A stretch of DNA of 64,000 bases, from contig CAMFHP010000023.1 in NCBI GenBank assembly GCA_945952225.1, forward strand, positions 19,855 to 83,854, read 5' to 3'. The stretch comes from an uncultured Myxococcaceae bacterium. Its GTDB lineage: Bacteria > Myxococcota_A > Polyangia > Polyangiales > Ga0077539. The position numbers and the translations under genes are program-made. A model generated the notes under the pieces. The model made no database searches and was not told the DNA's origin. It saw only the letters and a program-made list of their open reading frames with translations. Every line of letters begins with the position of its first letter. The first letter of the stretch is position 1. Shown here in pieces: positions 36,904-45,100 of this stretch.

Positions 36904-38547
36904 TCACTTGCGGAACATCGCGAGCATCCGTCGCGTGACGAGGAATCCCCCCGCCACGTTGATCGTCGCGAGGAGCACCGCGACGACGCCGAGCCACCCC
37001 GCGGCCCCGAGCTCCGCGCCGCGCAGGTGCAGCATGCCGCCCACCAGAATGATCCCCGAGATCGCGTTCGTGACGCTCATGAGCGGGGTGTGGAGCGCGG
37101 GCGAGACGTTCCAGATCACCTGCCAGCCCACGAAGCACGAGAGCACGAACACCGTCACCCGCTCGGCGAACAACCGCAGCGACGCGTCGGCCTCGTGCGC
37201 GAAGGGACCGACCCCCGCGCGCATCGCGATCCACGCCGCGGCGAGACCTCCGATCGCCGCCCACGTCATCCACGACACGCGCTCTCCACCCGCAGGCGCA
37301 GCGCCGTGTCCGTGCCCGTGCGCGCTCTTCGTCTCGGTCTTCGCGACGGTCTCGGTCTTCGTGTCGGTCTTCGTCTCGGTCTTCGCGACGGTCTTCGTGT
37401 CGGTCTTCGTCTCGGCCTTCGAAACCGCCACGCGGGGCGGCGGTTCGAGCACACGTCCCTCGTGGGCCACGAGCGCGCCGCGCACCACCTCGTCGTCGAG
37501 ACGGATGGTCAGCGCGCCGCCGCCCATGTCGGTGAGCAGGTGCACGAGGTTGTTCGCATAGAGCTGGCTCGCGGTGGTGGCGAGGCGGCTCGTGAGGTCG
37601 GTGCGGCCGAGGATGGTCACGCCCTGATGCACCACCACCTCGTCGGGCACGGTGAGCTCGCAGTTGCCTCCCGACTCCGCCGCGAGGTCGACCACCACCG
37701 AGCCCGGACGCATCGCCTCGACCATGTCGCGGAGCCAGAGCTTCGGCGCCGGTCGGTTGGGAATGAGCGCCGTGGTGATGACGATGTCGACCTCCCTCGC
37801 CTGCGCGCGAAAGAGCGCCATCTCGGCCTCGATGAACGCGGGCGACATCTCCTTCGCGTAGCCGCCGCCGCCCTCGCCGTCTTCGGCCACGGTGACTTCG
37901 AGAAACTCCGCGCCCATCGACTGCACCTGCTCGCGCACGGCGGCCCGCGTGTCGAACGCGCGCACCACGGCGCCGAGGCCCTTCGCCGTGCCCAGCGCCG
38001 CGAGGCCCGCGACGCCCGCGCCGATGACCAGCACCTTCGCGGGGCTCACCTTGCCCGCGGCGGTCATCTGTCCGCAGAAGAAGCTCCCGAAGTGGTGCGC
38101 GGCTTCGATCACCGCGCGGTAGCCCGCGATGTTGGCCATCGACGAGAGGGCGTCCATCTTCTGCGCGCGTGAGATGCGCGGGATCATGTCGATCGCGAGC
38201 GCGTCGACGTGGCGCGACGCGAGGTGCGCGACGAGGTCGGCGTTGCGCGCGGGCCAGAGAAAGCTCACCAGCAGCGCGCCTTCGGGAATGAGCTCGCGTT
38301 CGTGCGTGCCGTCGTGGCGCTCGGCCGGCGGGCGGACCTTGAGCACCACGCGCGCGCCCTTCCACGGGTCGTCGACCATCGTGGCGCCTGCCGCTTCGTA
38401 GAGCCGATCGGGCAGCGCGGCGAGGGCCCCGGCGCCCCGCTCGACGTGCACGGTGAAGCCCATGGCGATGAGCTTCTTCACGCTCTCGGGAGTCGCCGCC
38501 ACACGGCGCTCTCCCGGGAGCACCTCCCTCGGAATGGAGACCTGCAT
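36904..38547 (-). CDS. pntA: NAD(P) transhydrogenase subunit alpha
   Basis: 547 residues from ATG 38547 ([20 protein letters not shown]). The alanine dehydrogenase/PNT NAD(H)-binding domain dI covers about 1-375 ([32 protein letters not shown]). A repetitive linker of Lys-Thr-Glu/Asp units follows (about 375-410), then HGHGHG and four membrane helices (including [22 protein letters not shown]). It is about 37 residues longer than E. coli PntA, mostly in the linker. dI and the membrane part are one polypeptide, unlike the split alpha subunits of some bacteria. Confidence 0.96.
   Translation of the reverse strand: MQVSIPREVLPGERRVAATPESVKKLIAMGFTVHVERGAGALAALPDRLYEAAGATMVDDPWKGARVVLKVRPPAERHDGTHERELIPEGALLVSFLWPARNADLVAHLASRHVDALAIDMIPRISRAQKMDALSSMANIAGYRAVIEAAHHFGSFFCGQMTAAGKVSPAKVLVIGAGVAGLAALGTAKGLGAVVRAFDTRAAVREQVQSMGAEFLEVTVAEDGEGGGGYAKEMSPAFIEAEMALFRAQAREVDIVITTALIPNRPAPKLWLRDMVEAMRPGSVVVDLAAESGGNCELTVPDEVVVHQGVTILGRTDLTSRLATTASQLYANNLVHLLTDMGGGALTIRLDDEVVRGALVAHEGRVLEPPPRVAVSKAETKTDTKTVAKTETKTDTKTETVAKTETKSAHGHGHGAAPAGGERVSWMTWAAIGGLAAAWIAMRAGVGPFAHEADASLRLFAERVTVFVLSCFVGWQVIWNVSPALHTPLMSVTNAISGIILVGGMLHLRGAELGAAGWLGVVAVLLATINVAGGFLVTRRMLAMFRK
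37326..37424. repeat. In-frame short tandem repeat in the pntA linker
   Basis: About 99 bases are built from six- and twelve-base units such as gtcttcgtctcg and gtcttcgcgacg on the plus strand. They encode alternating KTET, KTDT and KTVA steps on the minus strand. Such repeats can change copy number by slippage; units are multiples of three, so the frame would hold. Confidence 0.8.
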
Positions 38548-38731
38548 CACCGCACCTTCATGCACGCCCGCGCGCTGCGGAACAGGGCGCGCGCAGTCTC
38601 GTAAGCGCTGCGACAGACTGTCAACGAAACACGTCGCCGCATCGCAGCATCGGTGCCATGCCGCACGCGGTGAAGCGTCTCGTCGCCGCGCGCGGTTGTG
38701 TGAGAGATTCCGCCGCGAGGAACGACCCACC

Positions 38732-39547
38732 GTGATCATCCAGCGACACACGCAGCTTCTCGCGTGCGCCTCGGCGCTTCTCTGTGCGGGCGCCGCGCAC
38801 GCGACGCATCCCGACTACGAGGGCGAGCGCGGGCTCGAACTGCAACTCAGCGGCGGCTTCGGCGGCGCCACCACGCACGACGAGAGCGTCTTTCTGCCCG
38901 ACGCGGAGCTTCCGCGCCCCGAGGTGCGACCGCCCACGGACTCGTTCGGTGCGAGCGGCGGCGTGCAGCTCCAGGTGGGATGGCGCTTCCGTCCGTACCT
39001 CAGCGCGGGCGTGGCGGTGTCGTACCAGTCGCTCGCGCCGACGAACATCTACGCCGCCTCCGAGGCCGCGTTCGAGCCCTACGAGAGCACCTACGCGCTC
39101 ACGGTGGGCACCTACGCGCGGCTCTATCCCATGGCCTTCTTCAACAACTCGCGCACCAACCCGCGCGTGTTCTTCGACACCTGGACCGACCGCCGTCGCA
39201 TGGAGCCCTGGATCTCCGTGGGCCTCGCGTACGCGCACATCTCCCGGCACCGCGGCTACGACGGCGTGGGCGTGAGCGACTCGTACACCAACTGGACGAC
39301 GCGCTACCTCGCCGTGCCCGTCGCCGTGGGCTTCGACTACCGCATCCTCGCGCCCCTCGCGGTGGGCATCCAGCTCGGTCTCACGCCGACCTTCGGCGCG
39401 GGCACCGACAAGGAGCGCTACCTCCACGTGGTGCGTCCCGGCAGCGACACGACCACGAGCGATTCGAGCTCGTACGCGCCCGGCGCCACGTCGAACACGC
39501 TCTGGTATCTGGGCCTCGGCGCCCGCTACACGTTCACGTTCCTCTGA
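38732..39547 (+). CDS. Predicted outer-membrane beta-barrel protein
   Basis: 271 residues from GTG 38732, chosen because it starts a signal peptide ([23 protein letters not shown], shown by its hydrophobic core and the AHA cleavage site). The mature protein alternates in the amphipathic pattern of a small barrel: [75 protein letters not shown] and the final strand [13 protein letters not shown] ending in Leu. I do not recognise a specific family. It is divergent from pntA by 184 bases. Confidence 0.8.
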   Translation: MIIQRHTQLLACASALLCAGAAHATHPDYEGERGLELQLSGGFGGATTHDESVFLPDAELPRPEVRPPTDSFGASGGVQLQVGWRFRPYLSAGVAVSYQSLAPTNIYAASEAAFEPYESTYALTVGTYARLYPMAFFNNSRTNPRVFFDTWTDRRRMEPWISVGLAYAHISRHRGYDGVGVSDSYTNWTTRYLAVPVAVGFDYRILAPLAVGIQLGLTPTFGAGTDKERYLHVVRPGSDTTTSDSSSYAPGATSNTLWYLGLGARYTFTFL

Positions 39548-39588
39548 GCACCGGCCGCGCATCTCAGCGCGCGGGAGAGAGCACCACC

Positions 39589-40380
39589 ATGACCGACGAG
39601 GGCTTCCGCCACACCCACCTGCGCGCGGTGAACAAGCGCGTGCTGCGACTCGGCCTCGCGACCAACTACGGCCTCGACGGCCGCGGCTTCGCGAAGGCCC
39701 TCGACCACGGCGTGAACTACGTCTTCTGGTCGTCGCTCCGCTCGAAGGACATCACCCCGGTCTTCGCCGAGAAGCTCAAGGCCGACCGCGAGCGCTACGT
39801 CATCGCCACGGGGCCCACCACGGGATGGTTCGCGGGCAGCTACCGCCGCGGCGTTGAGAAGGCGCTCAAGACCCTCGGGGTCGAGTACCTCGACGTGTTC
39901 CATCTCTTCTGGCTGGGCGTCGGGTCGGCGCTCACCGAGAGCACCATGGGCGAGCTCGTGAAGCTCAAGGAGGAGGGGAAGATCCGCGCGATCGGGTGCT
40001 CCATCCACGACCGCGAGCGCGCCGGACGCCTCGCCGCCGACTCGCCCATCGACCTCTTCATGCTCCGTTACAACGCCGCGCACCCCGGCGCCGAGCGCGA
40101 CGTGTTTCCGCACCTCGCGAAGCGCAACCCCTCGGTGGTGGCCTACACCGCGACCTCGTGGCGCAAGCTGCTCAAGCGCCCCTCGGGCTGGCAGGGCCGC
40201 GTGGCCACCGCGCCCGACTGCTACCGCTTCTGCCTCTCGTCGCCGCACGTCGACCTCGTGCTCACGGGCCCCGCGAACGAAGCCCAGCTCGACGAGAACC
40301 TCGCGGCCCTCGACCGCGGACCGCTCTCCGACGACGAGATGACCTGGATCCGCGAGTTCGGCCGCGTCGTGCACGGCTGA
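39589..40380 (+). CDS. Aldo/keto-reductase-fold protein, catalytic tetrad apparently lost
   Basis: 263 residues from ATG 39589, preceded by GGGAGAGA. The order of motifs is that of aldo/keto reductases (GLATNYGLDGRGFAKALDHGVNY, YVIATG, KTLGVEYLDVFHLFWLG, LKEEGKIRAIGCSIHD, and a late FCLSSPHVDLVLTGPANEAQL). Where the family has its Asp, Tyr, Lys and His, this protein reads VFWSS, a residue other than YG-Tyr, ATG for ATK, and HLFW for LxHW. Reductase activity is thus doubtful. Members of a similar short branch often occur as hypothetical oxidoreductases. Confidence 0.82.
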   Translation: MTDEGFRHTHLRAVNKRVLRLGLATNYGLDGRGFAKALDHGVNYVFWSSLRSKDITPVFAEKLKADRERYVIATGPTTGWFAGSYRRGVEKALKTLGVEYLDVFHLFWLGVGSALTESTMGELVKLKEEGKIRAIGCSIHDRERAGRLAADSPIDLFMLRYNAAHPGAERDVFPHLAKRNPSVVAYTATSWRKLLKRPSGWQGRVATAPDCYRFCLSSPHVDLVLTGPANEAQLDENLAALDRGPLSDDEMTWIREFGRVVHG

Positions 40381-40416
40381 TCGCGCAGCGCCCTTTCTCT
40401 CACGTCACGCACACGT

Positions 40417-42066
40417 TCAGCCCGTGGTGACGTCGACCTTCGCGAGCGCCGCGCGCCGCGCGTCGAGCTCGTCGTCGGCGTAGAGCCCCTCGGCGTCACG
40501 GAGCGCGATGGCCCGCGCGCTGCCCGTCTTCGGATCGCGCACGTCGAGGCTCAACACCCCGTCGCGTCCGATGCGCAGGGTCACGTCGACGGGCGCGCCG
40601 TCGGGGAGCGCGTCGTCGAGCTCCACGGCGAAGCGTCCGAGCGCGGTGGCCTCGGCGAGCGTGCGGCCTTCGAGCACCTCGATGGGCAGCACCCGCGCGC
40701 CGCCGCGCTTGCGAAACGTGCGACGCCCTTCGAAGGGAACGCGGGTCATCGCAGGCACGAGCACGGCCAGCGTCTCGCGGCGCTCACCGGGTCGGTGCGG
40801 ATCGGGCTCGCGCGCGCGCACGCCGAACGCGTCGGGCGTCACGCCGTGGTAGTCGAGCGCGTGGCGCGCGGGGTCGTCGGCGCGAAAGAGTTGCTCCGCG
40901 AAGAGGGCCGCGCCCGAGGCCACGGCGGTGGCGGGGTTCAACGGGTGGTCGACGTCGTCGAAGAGGCGCACGCGGTCGCGGGTGAGCGCGCGAAGCCGTG
41001 ATTGCACGGGGTGGAGCCAGCTCGATCCGCCCACGAGGAGCACGTCGTCGAGGCCCTCCCACGCGAGGCCCGCGAGCGAGAGCGCTTCGGACGCACAGTC
41101 CATGGCGCGCTCCACGGTCTCGGCGATCCAGTGCGAGAGTTCCGCGAGCGTGACGCGCACGGTGACGGGACCGAGCGGCTCTCCGTCGACGGTGCGCACC
41201 GTGAGGGCGCGCGAGGCCGTGCGCGCGAGGGGATTGAGGTCGCCCGTGGCGTGCGCGTTGAGCTGGATCTTGATGCCTTCGGCCGCCGCGAGGAGCGCCT
41301 CGCGCGAGGGCTCGTCGAGGTCCTCGGGCGCGAGGTCGCGCGCGGTGTGGGCCGCGATGCGTTCGAGGAGCCGATCGCGCAGGGCCTCGTCGATGCCGAG
41401 CCCGCCGAGCTGCACGCCGTACGAGGCCAGCGCGTCGAGGCGCGGCGTGGGTCCGTCGCGGCGCTGCATCACGGTCACGTCGAGGGTGCCGCCGCCGAAG
41501 TCGAAGACCATGAACGGTCGCGCCGAGGTCGAGGGCTGCGCGCTGCCGTAGGCCCACGCGGCGGCGTCGGGTTCGGGCACCATCGCCACGCCGCGGAGCC
41601 CTGCGAGGTACACGGCCTGCGCGGTGGCCCTTCGCTCGCGGTTGCGAAAGCGCTGCGGATGCGTGACCACCACGCCGTCGACGGGGGGCATTCCCGGCGC
41701 GCGGGTCACGAGGTCGTGGAGCGCGCGAAGCACCAGCGCGGCCACGTCGGTGGCGCCGAGCGAGAGATCGCCGAGCGGCCACGGAGGCCCCGCTGCGATG
41801 GGCCCCACGGAGCCCACGTGGTTCTTGCTCCCGCGCACGAGGGTGAGGCCGCGGGGCGCGTCTCCCGTGTGCGCGCAGCGGTCGCGGTAGTGCTGCGCGG
41901 CGAGGCGTCCGACGGTGGCCGCGGGGCGGTCGCGCGTGCCGTCGAGGAGCACCGTCGACGCGAGGGTCACGCCGCCCGCTTCGAGGGGCACCACGCGGGT
42001 GACGCCCCGCGAGGCGACGGCCACCGACGAGAAGGTCGTGCCGAGGTCGATGCCGTAGAACGCCAT
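40417..42066 (-). CDS. Hsp70 (DnaK)-like ATPase lacking the C-terminal lid
   Basis: 549 residues from ATG 42066. The actin-like ATPase domain (1-380) has YGIDLGTTFSSVAVA, VVTHPQRFRNRERRATAQA, MVFDFGGGTLDVTVMQRRD and LLVGGSSWLHPVQSRL. A beta-sandwich substrate-binding-like part follows (FGVRAREPDP, PFEGRRTFRKRGG, LRIGRDGVLSLDVRD). The helical lid and EEVD-like tail of DnaK are missing, and the protein is about 90 residues shorter. DnaJ and GrpE genes are not nearby. Its start codon lies opposite the possible start of a giant zinc-finger protein, with which it may work. Confidence 0.9.
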   Translation of the reverse strand: MAFYGIDLGTTFSSVAVASRGVTRVVPLEAGGVTLASTVLLDGTRDRPAATVGRLAAQHYRDRCAHTGDAPRGLTLVRGSKNHVGSVGPIAAGPPWPLGDLSLGATDVAALVLRALHDLVTRAPGMPPVDGVVVTHPQRFRNRERRATAQAVYLAGLRGVAMVPEPDAAAWAYGSAQPSTSARPFMVFDFGGGTLDVTVMQRRDGPTPRLDALASYGVQLGGLGIDEALRDRLLERIAAHTARDLAPEDLDEPSREALLAAAEGIKIQLNAHATGDLNPLARTASRALTVRTVDGEPLGPVTVRVTLAELSHWIAETVERAMDCASEALSLAGLAWEGLDDVLLVGGSSWLHPVQSRLRALTRDRVRLFDDVDHPLNPATAVASGAALFAEQLFRADDPARHALDYHGVTPDAFGVRAREPDPHRPGERRETLAVLVPAMTRVPFEGRRTFRKRGGARVLPIEVLEGRTLAEATALGRFAVELDDALPDGAPVDVTLRIGRDGVLSLDVRDPKTGSARAIALRDAEGLYADDELDARRAALAKVDVTTG

Positions 42067-42124
42067 GTTTTTGGGGAGCGCGCGCGATGCGTACCATACT
42101 CGCCGCGCCCCGCGAACCGACGCC

Positions 42125-45100
42125 GTGCTGCGCTCCGACGACGCCTACCTCGAACTCGACGACGCTCCGGCGCCGACGCCCCCCGACGCGCCCGTCGACC
42201 CGACGCCGGAGCTCGCGGAGACGCGCGGCGACGAGGCCTTTCTCGAAATCGCCGACGAGACCGGCCCGCGCCCCTCACGCGGCCGTGTGGTGACCGACGA
42301 CGACCTGCGCATGGTGACCGCACTCGCCGACGACGCGCGTCCCCTGATGGCTGCGTTGTGGCCCGCCGTGAGCGACCTGCTGGCCTCGCCGCCCACGGCC
42401 CCCGAGCTCGACGCGCGCGTGGCCCTCGCGCGCACCACGCTCAACCAGGTGACCCGCCGCGGCGCCGAGTGGCGCGCGCGCGCCGAGGTCGCAGGCGGCG
42501 CCCTCACGCGGCGGATGGACGTACTCCGTCACACCCCCTCGGGGCTCCACGAGGCCGCGCTGGAGGAGCTTCGCGCGTGGCACCGCGGCGCCCTCGACGC
42601 GATGGCGCGGGCCGAGGCGGGCGACGGGAAGAAGGTCTACGCCGACGGCGTGCGACGGCTCGTCGACGAGGCGCGACGGCGTGGCCTCGACGAGTCCGCG
42701 GTGCGCGAGGTGGCGCGCGGCGGGGACATCGAGCTGCTGCCCGGCGAGGTGCAGCCGTGGACGCCGTGCACGGTGCTGCCCGGGGATCCGCGCACGATGG
42801 ACGGGGCCGCCGAGGCGCTCGTGCGTGCGCAGTCGCAGGGCGTGGCCGCGCTGGTCGATGGGAGCCTCGTGGGGTGGATCCGCGCGAACCGCGCGCCCGA
42901 TGCGCTCGTGGCCGAGGCCCTGGAGGCGCAATCGCTCGCGCAGGAGGGCCGCGGCGCCGAGGGCGTGTGGACGCTCGCATGGGCCCTGGGCTGGGAGGGC
43001 GTTCGTGTGGACAGCCACACGGTCACCGGGCCCGAGACGCTGCTCGCGCACCTGCGGGCGGCGCGGCTCCATCCGTCGCGTGTGGCCGACGCGGCGGCGG
43101 TGCTCGCGCGGTGGTTCCGTCGCACGGGGCATCCGCTGGCGGCGGCTGCGTGCGAGGCGCTCGCGAAGGGCGAGTCCCATGCGGAGCTCGGGCTGCGATG
43201 GGCCCTCGGCGAGCCGTTGCGTCTCGACGACCGCGCGGTGACCGACCCGACGCTCCTCGCGCGGGAGGTGCTCGCGCGGCAGAGCACGCGGTCCGCGGCG
43301 CTCGACGCGTGGCGCGCGGGAACGTTGCGCGTGTGGCTCGATGCGCTGCCCCGCACGCGGCGCGACGCGCTCTGGCTCGACGACCTCGCGAAGCCCCTCG
43401 CGCACGCGCTCGACGAGGGCGCGTTCTGGCGCGGGGTGTACCGACGGGTGCCGCGCGCGGCGCTGCGGGTGTACCTCGCCGACGGGCGCGTGGTGCGCTT
43501 TCAGACCGTGGGCGACCTGCTCGCCACGGCGCGCGTGGCGGCGGTGTGGGAGCCGCTGGTGCAGTGCTTCAAGAGCGGTGAGCTCCGCGCGTGGCTCGCC
43601 GTGGCCGCGCCCGCGGTGGAGCTCGATCCTGCGCACACCGACGACGACGTGGGGCTCCTCGCGCTGCTCGCGGCGCTGGGACACACGGGGCTGGTGATTC
43701 CGTGGGGGCGCGCGGCCATGCCCATCACCACGCCCACGGACCTCGTGAGCGCGTGGCGTCGGAGCTGGCAGCGCGTGGAGTCGCAGCTCGCGCACGGCCA
43801 CGTCACCGCGTGGCTCCGTCGCACGCAGGGCGCGTCGATGGGCGCTCCCTTCGACGAGGCCCTCGACGCGTGGGGGCCGACCCTCGGCGCAGGCACCGCG
43901 CCGCCCGGCGTGGCCTCGCTGCGTCTCGCGCTGTTGTGCGGGCTCGACGAGCTTCCGCTCGATCCGCACCGTCCGCTCGTGCGCGGCGTGGTGCGCGGCT
44001 ATCGCGCGGTGGAGCCCGGCGCGCGCGACCCTTCCGCCTGGGAGCCCCTGTGGCGCGAGGGCGCGACGCATCGCGCGCACGGCACGCTGCTGCTCTGGAT
44101 GGCCCGTCGCAACCCCGCGTTCGCGACGCTCGCGGCGCTGGCGTTGCGCGAGGCCGACGCGGCGGGTGACTGCTTCGAAACGCTCGTGGCGGCAGGGGTT
44201 CCGGTGCGCACCGACGCGCTCGCGACGGAGCACCTCGTGGCCGAGCGCGAGGCGGCGCGGCTGGCGGCGGAGCGCGAGGCGGCAGCCCTCGCGGCGGAGC
44301 GTGAAGCGGCGTCGCTGGAGGCCGAGCGCGAGGCCGCGCGGTTGGCGGCGGAGCGCGAAGAGGAGCGTCGCACGGCGGAGCGCGAGCGCGTGCGGCGTGA
44401 GGTCGAGCGCGAGGTGGCGCGCATCACGGCGGAGCGCGACGACCTGCGCGCGGCGATGGAGCGTGAGGTGGCGCGGCTCGAAGCCGAGCGGTCCCTCGTG
44501 CAGGTGGAGATGGAGCGCGCCGTGGCGCGTCTCACGGCAGAGCGTGACGCGGCGCGGGTCGAGGCCGAGCGCGAGACCGTGCGACTTGCGATGGAGCGCG
44601 ACGCGGCGGCCCTCGATGCGCAGCGGGCGGCGGCGCGTGCGGCGGCGGAGCGTGATGAGGCGAGGCTCGAAGCCGAGCGCGCGCGCATCGAGCGTGACAT
44701 CGCGCGCATGGAGACCGAGCAGACCCAGCGGCGCTCGCAGCGCGCGAAGGAGCTCGCGGACCAGGAGGCGGCCGAGCGCGAGGCGGCGCGGCTCCACGAG
44801 CTCGATGTGCAGCGGGCGGCGGCGGAGCGCGACGCGGAACGGTTGCGCGCGTTGGAGCGCGAGGCGAGAGAGGCCGCGGCGCGCGAGGCCGAGCGGCTCG
44901 ACGCGATGGCGCGCGAGGCGAGAGACGAGGCGGCGCGGAGGGCGGCGGCGCTGGCGTCCATGGCCGACGAGGCGCGACGCATGGCCGAGGCCGAGGCCGA
45001 GCGGTTGCGGATGCTCGAAGACGAGCGCCGACGGGAGACGCAGCGCAGGGCCGAAGAGGCCGCCGCCGAGGCCGCGCGACAGGCCGCGGAGGCGCGCCGT

